NCBI GenBank assembly: GCA_013397435.1
Contig: VZRG01001992.1
Span: 62,001 to 126,000 of the forward strand
Origin: Erythrocercus mccallii
Taxonomy: Eukaryota; Chordata; Aves; Passeriformes; Dicruridae
Reading direction: 5' to 3'
Length of the DNA: 64,000 nt
Below are positions 1 to 11,800 of this stretch, in pieces. Position 1 is the stretch's first letter. Every line of letters begins with the position of its first letter. A program made the translations under genes and the position numbers. The notes under the pieces are model-generated. The model was not told the origin of the DNA, made no database searches, and saw only the letters and a program-made list of their open reading frames with translations.

Positions 1-1047
1 AGAAAAGCCCAGGAAGCCTTGGCTATAAAATAGGCCACAAACCTTGGAGTTTCAGGCAGCTGTTCGACGGAACTGACTTTCTTTGCATCAACAAAAATCA
101 GGCAAATGGCTTTTTATTTTTGAGTTAATGTAGGCTCCGGGGAAGATATTTAATCTGGGAAGTGTCATATGTCTTAGGCTTGGGAAAAAAGAATTCTCAG
201 AATTCCTACTTCATAGGAAATTGTGAAATATTTTAGGTCCTGGTTCAATTTTGATTAAAGTGAAATTTCGAAAAGATTTTTTTTCACACACTCTGAGAAA
301 AGCTACTTTACCACCGGCTCTATTTCTGCTCCAAGCTAGGGATAATTAGGCAAAAAGGTGGCCAAATAAAAAGAAGAGCCCTGCTACTAATCTCAAAACG
401 GTGAAACTTGAGGAAAGTTCACAGCACCATTGATGTTATTGTAACTAGGATTTGAAAGCAGGAGAGGAAATAAAGTCATTGCCTTGTCAAAGAGATGTAA
501 GGCTTGTATGAGCTGTATATTTGCCCTCTGGACGGTAGGAAAGCAGTGGAAAAAAGAATGAAAAAATAGGAGCACTTGAAAAAATGTGATGGAAAAGTAA
601 GGCAAATAGGCAGAACTTCAAAATAGTTTTGGTTAAGAATTTAAATTTCTGTTTCCCTATCCAGTGTTGAAATAGCAGGGTAAATTTTGCAGAAGTGCTT
701 GGGAACATATTGCAGGGATGTCCACTGGAGAAGGGGAGCTCAAGGGCTTTTGGCACATTAGAAATTGCAGCACCTGGTCCAGGGGTTCCTGTCTGGGCAG
801 TCTTAGATAATCAGAACCTTCTGTACAGGGAAACAGACTTATCTAGCCAAGGGGGGTCAATGACATCATTGCAAGCCAAAAGAAAACAAAGAATTTGTCT
901 CAAGGATTTGGATCTAAATAAAATGAACCTGATCATCAGGGGCTTTTAAAGATATGGAAATGGAACCCAATGGAAGGGTAGAAGACATAACACTCTATGC
1001 AAAGTTAATTAAAACAAACTTTTCATGGGAATACGAGACCTTGAATC
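1..1047. other. Non-coding stretch, no gene seen
   Basis: Unique-looking AT-rich sequence. The frames present are under 110 codons and have no recognisable domain. A small local curiosity is two GAATTC sites separated by three bases at 191-205. I see no repeat family, RNA gene or promoter. Confidence 0.6.
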
Positions 1048-1068
1048 TTTTTTTTTTTTTTTTTTTTT
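1048..1068. repeat. Poly-T run (21 T)
   Basis: Uninterrupted T from 1048 to 1068, which is poly-A on the minus strand. The flanks do not resemble a recognisable retrocopy or LINE tail, so it is called only as a mononucleotide repeat. Confidence 0.95.
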
Positions 1069-1280
1069 GCATGCTCTATTTTAACAGAATAGTGGTTTAC
1101 TTCTTTCCACTGTGTGGAATACGGAGCAACAGATCAGTTGCACAAGATGTTTGCTGCTCCCATTTTTCCATTTCCTTCGTCTCGCAAAGAATTCCTCTGA
1201 AAACTGGATTTGCAGAGCACCGAGCCGGGCTGGTCAGAGGGCTGGCCCACAGTCCTGAACTGGTGTCTCGAATTGCTGAA

Positions 1281-1560
1281 TAAATTCATCACTTTCTAAA
1301 GATAGAGGTGACAGAGCGACAGCCCTCAGGCCGGGCAGGCAAATTGCTCTGTTATATAAGAAACTTGGCCTTCGGGGCAATGTCAAAATTTGCCTGCAAA
1401 ATGTTTGGCCAAAGATCAGTGCTAAACTGGAGCTGTGATAGCTTCACTTTGTCTGGCTTCCCCATGCCTTTCCCTGGCATGTGGCAGTCTAATCTGGTCA
1501 AGAGCCACGTTTCAATTGCATTTGAGATTTCGTAATTATTTGCATTTTACCTTTAGTGTC
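1281..1560. promoter_or_regulatory. Possible conserved non-coding element
   Basis: The block is free of simple repeats and contains an octamer-type POU site (ATTTGCAT on the plus strand at about 1539-1546) next to a TAATTA homeodomain core, plus several GCAAAT/TTTGCC-like elements around 1340-1410. This mix of homeodomain and POU cores in low-complexity-free sequence is common in vertebrate developmental enhancers. No alignment was available, so conservation is inferred from appearance only. Confidence 0.25.
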
Positions 1561-4500
1561 CCTGCGAGAAGTAGGCTGAGATGGTTTTTAAAAGAAGACT
1601 GAGCTTCACCCTTGTACTTGACACCCTCAGAGCAATAATTTATTTAGCACTTAGCCCAAAGTCTTCATCGGTTTCAAAAATCGTGATTTGCTCCAAACAC
1701 TTTGCACATCACATTACTGCAGAAGAGAAATTCCAGTGGAAAATAGAAGAGAAGAATTAATGAAATGGCTAAGAAAATTATTCCTTTTTATTTCCCTTTG
1801 TAAATCTGATGGCATTTTCCAAGTAGAGCTATCTTTGCTTGCAGTTTTTCTTAGCACTAGTCTCAGACCTACCTGTTTTGATATGTGACCAGAGAAAAAC
1901 ATTTTGTAAACCAAAATCTATTTTTTTTTTGTACCCAAGATGGCCTGGAGGACTTATGACATAATGTACTGTTATTTAAAGCTCACTTTTTTGGAAGCGT
2001 GTTAGGGTAGTGATCCTGTATCTTTATAACATAGAACAGAAAAATATTTATTAGCAACAACCCTCTTATGCTTCATTCCAGGATCATGAAAATTATCTTC
2101 CTCCATTATGCTCTTAATAATGAACAAGGGGCACATTTATTTTCAAACTGCAACGCAAAACCACAGAGAAATCCAACTGCCTCCAGCGTAGAAGGCACAA
2201 AGCTCTTCAAAATCATAAAGTAAAATCCACCTTCAAACAAAATCCCAGCGCAGTGACCTTGGTCTGACTCCAGCTTTCATTCTGAATATATTGGGAACCA
2301 AATCCTTGTCTAACAAAGGATGAATTCGTTACCTTGCAAATGGTCAGCAGAAGGCTTTTCCCTCTCTTTCCTGACTGAAACTTGGAGCATGTAAGCAGGG
2401 CAGCCCTTGGGAGTCAGCCTGACTTACAGAGGTGAATGCTGTCCCAAAATAGGGGAGAGAAAAAAAAGAGGTGGTTCAGGCTGAGCCTTGCTAGACCTAA
2501 ACAGTGGTTTTAAATTTTCAGAAGTCAGAGTGCAGCTGATTAAATCTGCAGCTGTCTAGGTGAAAGCAAGTGATTGGGGGATCTCAGAAGGTTTGGGACT
2601 GGATTCACCCATATGGTTTGAGTCACTCTGACAATAGAAAACAGCTGTAAAACTGGTTCCCTGGCCAGAAAAAGTTGGGTTTATGGTTGCTTTGCGTCTC
2701 CAAGCATCTGATGAATACAGTTCTTTGTCTCAAAAAGCATCTGAAAACCCAGATGCTTATCTGCATTTCTCAGCTAAATAAATTGTGGTAGTAATTTTGT
2801 GGTGATAGCCCTTTGTGAGCTTTTTCAATGATTTTTGATACCGAGTAATTGTTCAGAGGATATTTGAACACAAATTCCGTCTGTGCCAAGAGGAGGTATT
2901 ATCTCTTATGGACTCCATCTATTAAAAGGAAGGCTCTGCTCTGGGAAAACTCACAGCCTAGGTATAAAACTGCAGAAGGACAATTAACAATCAGTCTAGA
3001 CAGAACAAGTAAAACAGGGAGGGAATAAAGCTTAAAAAGGAAGAGTGACTGAGCACTCTCAGCTCATTTCCATGCCTTAGTAGGTCTGCAGGGGGTTGGT
3101 TTTTATCTGTTTCTTTGATGGACTCAATGGAAGCACTGGGGAAAATAGATTTCGAGAAGAGACTTTAAAGAATAAGGAATGGAGGCAGACTAGATTGGGT
3201 TGGGAAGGAAATTTCAGACAGGGGGCTCCGTTGAAGAAGGCACCAGAGAAAGAGCTGGTGAAACAGATGTGTGCAGCTGGAGCCACACAAATGAGGCAAA
3301 GGTGAAAGGCTGGGAGCAGGGCTCGTTCAGGAGACTTTCCATGCTTCTACTTCCACTCCCACTCCCAGCCTGAAATGCAAGGAGACAGAGTGCAGAGGTG
3401 CTGATGCAGGAAGGATTGCAGCGGCAAAAACTAACTCAGATTCCTCAAGCCCCACAAAAACCATATTTACTGTTCTGAATTGAGAGCTTAGACTAGAAGT
3501 ATCCATTTCCTTGTGCTGGGGGTTAACATTTTCAAATTCTTTTTATAGATTCCTTTGTAAAAAATCTGCTGTGTTTTCATGTTTGCTTGAGACCACTTGC
3601 ACACTTGTATTCTTTGAATGCAGACTCTGGAGACCAAGACTGAAAGAGGTGCTTTATTTTTTGCTCTCTTTCTCAGTCCCTCTTTTTCTTCTCTTCACAC
3701 ACATATCTTTTCCTTTTTTTTCCCCCTCTCCCCTGTCTCTGAAGGCAATATTTCCAAATGTGCACTTTCTCAGTCTTGTCTGAATGCTCTTTAGATTAAA
3801 GGTCAAAAATACAATTCTTGTCATTGTGTAGATACCAAAGAAAATGATAAAAATGGAACAGTATCTGTTCTGCGGACTACATTAAAAATAACCGAAAGCA
3901 ACAGCTTTAGGACTGATTTAAGAAGTCATGCAAATGTGTAAAATCTAACAGCCTTAGGACACAGTTTAACACTTTGAGACATGCTGCATGCTTTTAGAAA
4001 GTTCCTTTAAAAGTTGGCAGGAGATAAATCACCTTTTCCAATTATTGTGAAATTATGCAAGCTCGGCAGACTACAACTTTTGATCAGAAGTACTTATTGA
4101 ATTGCATATTCTCCAAATATCACCTCTCGAGGTCACACTCACATCTAGATCAGAACAGGCTTTCAGTCCGCTGTGGTCTGCAGGCTCTCTGCAGTGGGAG
4201 TTAGACCAGACGTGAAACTCTAATTGCTTTGGGGCTAGTAAGACTTTGCACCCATTTTAATGACTTTACATCACTGAAGTGGCAATGCAATGACAAAAGA
4301 GGCAAGACCAGTGTTTGAAGGGTTTTGCATGCAGGTATGGCCATTTCTCTATTCCTCGTGACCATAGGAACGTGATAAAATTTTATCGGGTGAATTACAG
4401 CACGACTTGTTAAACAGAATTCAAAAGGTTAAAATAAAATCAAATCACACAATCACGGGAAAGCCCCAGTGATCAATTGCATAACATTCTTCAGCTTTTC

Positions 4501-5870
4501 CTATCGACAATATAAGCAGTGCTGTGCTCTTTGTCAGTATGGGATACACCTCCATTGACCATGGGAGTGAAAAAACCTCACCCGGCCATTAAGTTTAAAC
4601 AATTCAATAGACAATGACCTGCTAGCAATGAAGAAAAAACTTTTGCGTTCTCTGAGAAATAAGCATACACCTACATATAAAATAATGAATTCTCTACTGC
4701 TGTGTGGAAATCGCCATTCTCTGACTGATAGGGGCACTTCTGAAAGGGTTATTCAGTGCTTAAGAGAGTACTTGTCACTTGCATAATTTTAATAGAATTA
4801 GCAGACAGTCTGATAGGATTACTACTTCTCATGATAATCCATCTTCTCTGTAGTACTGGGAATTTTGGGTGAAAAATGCAGCTACTGGCTTAAAAATATT
4901 TTTCTTAAGCCTCATTTTTAAAAGTCATTGTGTCATTGAGCATTATTATTATTAGATATGGACATTTGCCAAAACCCCAGAGCCGCACATTCCCAAACTG
5001 GAAGAAATTTGAGGCCACAGAGCTTTCCATTTTGAAACCACCGCTCATTAATTATAATTTATTTTTATTATTTAATTTTTACCGTCGAATCTGGATTCAA
5101 GCAAGGAGAAGTACAGAGACTAAAAATGCCCTGAAAAGTTTATACAATAGAGATGTCATTGGAAGTACATGTTAGAGGACAGGCAAGGAGAAAGCTAGTT
5201 AACTTCACACTAAAGGAAAGCCAGGGTGAAAGGGTGGAGGATATTGGGAACAATTCTACCTGGCAGCACAAGTAGAACATTTGACCCAGCTGAGCACTCT
5301 GGAAGGCTCCTGCCTTCCCAGGAGTCTTAGAAGCAAGGGCTAAAGAAGGCAGTTGGCAGGGAAAAGGGAGAAGCAGCCTTGATAGTTTTCTGGGATCTGT
5401 CTGAAGCCCAATTTCTAAGGCTCTGTACAACCAGATGGTGGAGAAATGCCTCCTTGACTAACCGTGGAAAAAGACCACCACGGCACAAAATTAGAACCAG
5501 CTCCACTTCTTCTACAGCAATCTTCTGCTACTGATTTACAGTCTGCACCTAAAGCAGAAAGGGGAGAGCAAGGGCCCATCTCTGCCTGCTCCTTTGCATC
5601 TGCTCTGCTGGCTCACGGGGGTTCTCCTGAGCAGGAGCCTTCAGTGCTGTGTGATGCACAGCTGAGGCAGGGCAGGGAAGGACAGAAGTGACCCTCGTGC
5701 TGCCCAGGAATGGCTGAGACTCTGCTCAATACCTCGGAGGAACAACTTTGGAATACAAAGCTTTGGAATGTAACAGCTGGTAGAGAAGAGGGCATCTTAG
5801 AGGACCATGGGTATGTAAGATAAGGAATTTACTGGACCCTTGTGGTGGGAAAGAGATGATAACAGAGTTT
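1561..5870. other. Non-coding stretch, no gene seen
   Basis: Mixed unique sequence with short frames (under 100 codons). It includes a 9-bp perfect hairpin at 2735-2758, pyrimidine-rich DNA around 3655-3740, and an AT-rich patch at 5040-5090. The part from about 5200 to 5800 is richer in G+C and purine, but shows no domain and no convincing splice pair. Confidence 0.55.
2735..2758. other. Perfect 9-bp inverted repeat, 6-nt loop
   Basis: AAGCATCTG at 2735-2743 and its exact reverse complement CAGATGCTT at 2750-2758 flank AAAACC. A further direct copy of AAGCATCTG lies at 2702-2710. With short loops allowed, about two 9-bp hairpins are expected by chance in 64 kb, so function is not implied. 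Confidence 0.85.
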
Positions 5871-6079
5871 NNNNNNNNNNNNNNNNNNNNNNNNNNNNNN
5901 NNNNNNNNNNNNNNNNNNNNNNNNNNNNNNNNNNNNNNNNNNNNNNNNNNNNNNNNNNNNNNNNNNNNNNNNNNNNNNNNNNNNNNNNNNNNNNNNNNNN
6001 NNNNNNNNNNNNNNNNNNNNNNNNNNNNNNNNNNNNNNNNNNNNNNNNNNNNNNNNNNNNNNNNNNNNNNNNNNNNNNN
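5871..6079. other. Assembly gap (209 N)
   Basis: A run of undetermined bases directly abutting a tandem array on its right side, as happens when a short-read assembly fails inside a tandem repeat. Apparent reading frames that cross this interval are artefacts. Confidence 0.97.
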
Positions 6080-6179
6080 TCTTCCATCCTATGGAACAGG
6101 GATACAGAATACTCTTCCATCCTATGGAACAGGGATACAGAATACTCTTCCATCCTATGGAACAGGGAATACAGAATAC
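6080..6179. repeat. 33-bp minisatellite, three copies, truncated by the gap
   Basis: Units are at 6080-6112, 6113-6145 and 6146-6179. The first two are identical 33-mers, each starting TCTTCCATCC and ending ACAGAATAC. The third has one extra A (34 bp). A partial fourth start (TCTTCAT) follows at 6180. The period is a multiple of three and contains no stop in any of the three forward frames, which gives spurious repeating peptides. The array probably continues to the left into the N run. Confidence 0.93.
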
Positions 6180-6185
6180 TCTTCA

Positions 6186-9100
6186 TGCAGGTCTAATACC
6201 ACTGCCAAGCTGGAGGGTAGAAATCAGTAAAGTTTCTCTTAGGACTTCTCCATTCCTGGCTTATTGGACAGTCCTTGTCCAGATGTCCTTTGAGATTTAG
6301 ATCCAGTCTTCCCTCTCAGCTCAGAGCATTAGGACCTTTAAGAGAATTCATTTAATTTAGTCTGAAGAATTAATATCAATCTGGAGTCTCAGAGCTCATC
6401 TGAGTCAGGGACAGTACCCACCACAAAGGCATCTTTTAAAACCATCTCAATGTATGAACATATTTCTGAAGTATTTTCTTGGAATTACTAGAAATACTTT
6501 CACACTCATATCTGAAATTTGTGATTTAAAAGTTCTGCCCTAATTGAACATCATATTTATTACAAAAAGCTATATTAATTTGTAACTGATTTATACATTA
6601 GTTTGCATATGTATGCACAAAAAGGAGACTTTTTCCTAGCCCTGGGTAATAACATTTGTGTAAGAAAACTGGTTTGAAAATGTATACCAACTCCAGGGAA
6701 TAGAAACAATCTCAATTTTTGTAGTACTATTTTTTAAGTTTGTAGCCACAAAAAAAGTAGAAATTGTCCCTCATTATTCAGACAGGGTATGTCTTACACT
6801 TATTGGGTATTCCTTAGTACGATCTTTACTGAAGAGACAGCCAAAATGGGCAAAGAGAAAACAAACATAAACTGAATGTTCAAGACAGAGACAGGTGAGG
6901 TTTGTTGAAAGTGTACTGAAAAATGAAGACAGCAAGGACACTGAAGGATTGCCTTTTTTATTATCTTGCTTGGACTAACGCACACTTCAGCTGCATGTGG
7001 TGCACAGAATATAAATGAGATTTATTTGCAACAAAATATGAGCAAAGCAAGATGACTCTCCCAGCAGAGGAAATGGGGGGCAGGATTATCTACCCAACAT
7101 CCTCACTGCAGGGACCTAAAGGAGGGAGTCTCACCAATTAGAGATCAACTTTGCTGAACCGAAACACCAAATCTCCAGGAAACCTGCTGGAAATCTGGAC
7201 AGTATTAACATCTATATAGCACATGGGCATTTTTACACAGGGCTTTTCTCTGGGTGCTAGTGGATTCCTAGGAGGTTCCAAGGAAGAACAGTGCTGGCAG
7301 ATCCAAGGAGCTAAAGCATACCCAGCAGAGTTTGCATTTTTTAGAGTGTGCATCCCAGGTGCCATCACAATCAGGGGAAGCTCATTCTCAATTAGCTTTA
7401 CTCATAAGCCCCTGGACAAGGTGGTGGGAAAAACTTTGAAAAGTACCAAAACAGCAATGAAAGAAAAAAAAAAAGAGGAATAAACCAGCGAGTAATGCCC
7501 ATGTAAACACAATGCAGTGCAGAGAAGGAGCAGAAGATTCAATGAATGGGAGTAGGACATGGCTGGTTTGGCAAGTTCATGCAAATATCACAGCAAACAC
7601 AAGCAGTGCTCATGGTTTGTGTCTCTTTGCAGCTCTCTGGTGTCTGAACACGCACAGACATCCAGCAGGCAGCTCCATGGGCTGTGCAGAGGGAACTGGG
7701 AGCCTGCAGTGGGAGTGAAGCTGTTACAGAACCTCACACCAACCCTCTCCCTGAGAGCCCTGCAGGGAGGAGGAGAGATTCCGAGTGGCACACCTGCAAA
7801 AGGAAGGGCGCTCGTTTCTGATAAGTCGGTGTTTCAAACTGAGAAGCTACGTGGTTTAAATGCACCAATAGTGACTTTCTGTTTATCCATACGTGTCTCA
7901 GCCATGGAAAGGGCCTGTGGGTGAGGGTCAGCATGTTCTCCCCTCTGTTTAACCACTTAACAGAGCTTCACTTATTTGCAATTCTGTTTTCAATTAATTT
8001 AGGAAAGAATGGCAAGCATATGGGGTTTTTGGTAGGTTCGAGTTCTCGATGAGTTTGGTTCACAATGCAGTATTTGTGTCACCTTGTTAGAGCACAACCT
8101 TCTCCAGGGCTTGACTCTTCTTTCTGTAGCCCATGGTGTGAAGGAAGAGTCTGCAAGGTTAACTCACAGATTCTAAGACATGCTATTTTTTTCCTGCAGC
8201 TACTTTCCAAACTTCATTTTACATCTCAGTGACTTGGTTTTTAAATGCATTCTATCTCCAATGGTTGTGTGTTATTGTAAGTGTAACAACAAACATCACT
8301 GAACAAAATCAACAGGTTATTAAACCTTTGAAGAAAAACAATGTTTATCTTTGATCCCATAAATTTTAAAATGCTGTCTAATTTGAATTTGATTTTAACT
8401 TAATCTGATATTGAAAAGATCTGGATACTTTACTATAATTAAATGTTTATTCAAGATATCTAGCTGTTGTTTATTTTAGTAGCTATTAGGTTGTAGATAA
8501 CTGCAACCGAACATTTCTTTTCTAGTTTACAGTATTTAGAACATGAGTAATTGTTCCAACATACACGCAGAAGATAGAAAATTAATATATGAACAGGCTT
8601 TCCTGTGGCTAAGCTTTTGTCTGGTAAATATATCCTGATGCTAAGGACTCGATGGAACACATAAGGCACAGAACATGGTACGTGTTACTTGCTCTTGGGT
8701 GGTCTGCAGCTCAAAGACCCTTGCCATTGAGGGAAGATACAATACAGCATTCTTCCATGACTATTTACATTCCCTGTTTTTCACAGCAACTTCAAATACG
8801 TACATTAGGCATTTCTCCCCCTCTTGTCTTTTTTTTGATCTCCTTGGAGACAAATTTTACTATGGTGTCAAAATATAATACAATGCACTCACTCATTAGG
8901 CACAGATCTTATTGACCAAAGTCTTATTTAGCGTAGAGTGGAAGACAGCATATTCCTGAAGAATGGTCATGGAAGAAAAGAAAAAAAAAACAAACATGAA
9001 AAGCAAGCTTTAAAATAATAAATCATTGGCTCTTTTATCTCACCAATGCTTTTGTATGGCTGGGGAAATTATTAAGGTACTGTAGAAGAAAGGATCTAAG

Positions 9101-11640
9101 AAATCCTGCAAAATTCAATGTCATTGTTTTAGGGCTTTCTGAGGAAGCAAGTTCTGCAGTCTTTTTGAAGCTCAATTATAATTCAGCAGGAAGAGGCATG
9201 GAAGAAGAGTTTCAATCCTCATTGGAAATGAAAGTTACAAGAGGACTGGATGTGGAATGGAAATAATGAGGCCTTTTTGTCACTGATCTAACCCGGGAAG
9301 ATGCTGTATACGATTTTAAATGAGTACTTACTTCAACCATATTTAAGATAAAGCCCTTCCCACATTTTCAGTTGTAAAAACAGTCTGGAATTTCATGGGG
9401 GAGAAAAAACCCTAGACGATCAAAACCCAAATAAAACAATCAAAGGAACTGTAACACTCCTTGCAGTGGTACCTACATGCTCTCCCTTATAAAGAGGTTT
9501 TCCCTTAAAGGTCTCAGAGCACTGCAGCCAAAAATCAAACGTCCTGATAAGCGTGCAAAGATTTGTCTTGATAAGGTTGACTGAGTGGGATTGGTAAGGC
9601 TGAAGAACATGTTTTGGCTTTTGCAGCTGTCAGGGGATGTTATATCCCCACACAGGAATGATGGAAGTCCAACTGAAGGTCATACAGCTCTTTTGACCCT
9701 GACACAAGCAGACACTCCATGGTTTTTTAAGGAAAGTTTATTTTGAGGTTTTAGTAGTGAAGATCCTCAAAAATTTGGTTTTGCAGGAGCTTTGCTGAGG
9801 TATTTACCTTTTTTTTCTTGCGCTTTCAAGTACTGGAAGATTTGAGATTTTAGCAAAGGTAATTATGGTATCAGGTTTTCTGAACTTCGACCCTGGCTCT
9901 GTAAATGCCATTGCACATGTTAAAATCTGAATACACAAGTACCCAATATGTGCTCATCAAACTCATGACCTTGATTATATGTTTGTTAGCAGATGTTTAA
10001 AAATGAGTTACAGAAATCTAAAAAACCTGTTCATCTGAAATGAAAACAATATTCCTGGCACAATTTTGCAGTTGTATATGAAGCAAACATTCACCAGGTC
10101 AGCCATTACCCACAGGCTTAGGCACACAGAAACCTGAACAGAAACACTGTGGATAAAATAGATAAAGCAGCTTTCTGCTCATTATTCCTCAGTGAGACCA
10201 GCTATTTTAGACAGCTTGAACAGATTTAATTATTCAAGGAAATAATGAATATTTACTTAGATACTTATGATTACTGAAAACTGGCCAATGTGGATAAGAG
10301 TGTACTTAATACCAACCAGTGTTGAACTGCAAATTTTCATTGTAAAAATCAAAAAGAGACCTGATAAAAATACTTATAAATAGTATACACAATTTGCAAA
10401 TTCTCCTGGGAATGGCAACACTAACAATATCCTTCTTTTTGTGCATGCATCCCAAAGTAGTTAGGTGTTTTATTTCAAAGAGAGCTCCTGCACGTGGAAA
10501 ATCAGAAGAAACATTGGTTCAGAGTTAGATCAAAATTTAGGGACGAGGTGGGCAGCAACAGCTGGGAATTCAACAGTAAAGGTGGCTCCATATCAAGCAG
10601 AAAATTATTCCGATTGCACATTGGGACTGTACTAAAAAGGTGTGCAGTGGGGCAGGTAAGGACAGAGGAGGAAGAAAAAGGCAGATGGAGTCAGAAAGAG
10701 AGAGGAAACCATCAGCACAATTGACATGGGGTTGAAGGCAGCTTATGAACAACACCAAGTGAACAAAAAGCCAATCTCCAAGGTGGGGAAGTAGAAAAGG
10801 TGGAAGCGGAAAAGATGAGGTATTTGCACAGACACAAAAACATCAAATACAGGGTAATTTTGAACTTCAAAAAGTGGAATGCAACTAATGGACCTCTACA
10901 AAGAGTAATCATGAAGGCTGAGTCTGTTCAGGTTTTATACCTAGAAGAGGTGATGCAACTTGGAGACAAAGCAGAGCCAGAGTGAGAGATCAGAGTTATC
11001 GAGTGAAATTTGACTTGGGCTGGAAATTGTGGTTTAGAGCAGAGCTGAGAGTATTAGTGACAGAAATGAAATAAATGCACCCAGCAGATGTGCAATAGAA
11101 AACACTAATAAAGAGAAGGATCTCAATGAAGTAATCTGGAATAGAAATTTGGTTTATTAGATTCTAAAGTGAAATAACGGAGGAAATTACCATAAATATA
11201 AGTTAGAATAATATTTGCCAGAAGACAAGTATTACTGAATATTCAAGCAAATCTTTGAATGCATGTTAGAAATATATTTATGTAAATATATCTGCACTAG
11301 TAAAGCACTCCAACTATAAAGGTAACTATCAGCCAGCCCAAAATTTAAGAGAGTTTAGCAGCTTTCATTTCCTTGTTAACACGATAGAGTTTGTGTGTGG
11401 TACTGAATACATTCAAGACAGATGGAAGGGGAAAAAAAGAAAATGTTTTAACTTTTTCCTGTACAAACACACTAGGTTACCATTAGAATATATGAACTAA
11501 TCAAATGGATAACTCCACAGGATTTTTTTTGCTTTTTTAGTTATTCCCCATCTATATTTTCTTGTTCTATATTTTATGAAACAGTTATAAACACAAACTC
11601 TTTCACAAATTTTCAAAATCATACTACCCATGGTTTTATT
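6186..11640. other. Non-coding stretch, no gene seen
   Basis: Mostly unique AT-rich sequence. The part at 7138-7930 is richer in G+C and holds overlapping frames of up to 121 codons on both strands without any recognised domain. A purine-rich part at about 10480-11000 has a 76-codon frame, also unrecognised. A B-box-like GGTTCGAGTTC at about 8036 has no matching A box or cloverleaf, so no tRNA is called. Confidence 0.55.
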
Positions 11641-11800
11641 TTTTAGATAATTTGCAAAACCAGCATATTTTGATGCTGAAATTAAAACATCTTAATCAAT
11701 TAATCAAATGTGTTTTATTAATCTGCATTTGTACACACAAATGTAACATATGTAATTCACATTATGTGATTCCTGCATGAGATAATATAAGTTTCCTTAT
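11641..11800. promoter_or_regulatory. AT-rich TAAT-dense block, possible conserved element
   Basis: Contains an exact tandem of TTAATCAA at 11692-11707, followed by TTATTAATCTGCATTTG. Tandem TAAT/ATCA cores of this kind are typical homeodomain or PBX/HOX-like target clusters. No conservation data are available, so the regulatory reading is inference. Confidence 0.25.

Noticed and set aside
5797..6300. Repetitive peptides in several frames across the N run and tandem repeat
   Set aside because: The frames exist because the 33-bp unit lacks stops and the N run hides any; the third copy's extra base already breaks the frame.
7747..7769. 7-bp hairpin CTCCCTG/CAGGGAG
   Set aside because: Chance-level, and no terminator logic applies in a vertebrate genome.
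8030..8060. tRNA-like B box (GGTTCGAGTTC)
   Set aside because: No A box at the proper distance upstream and no cloverleaf stems.
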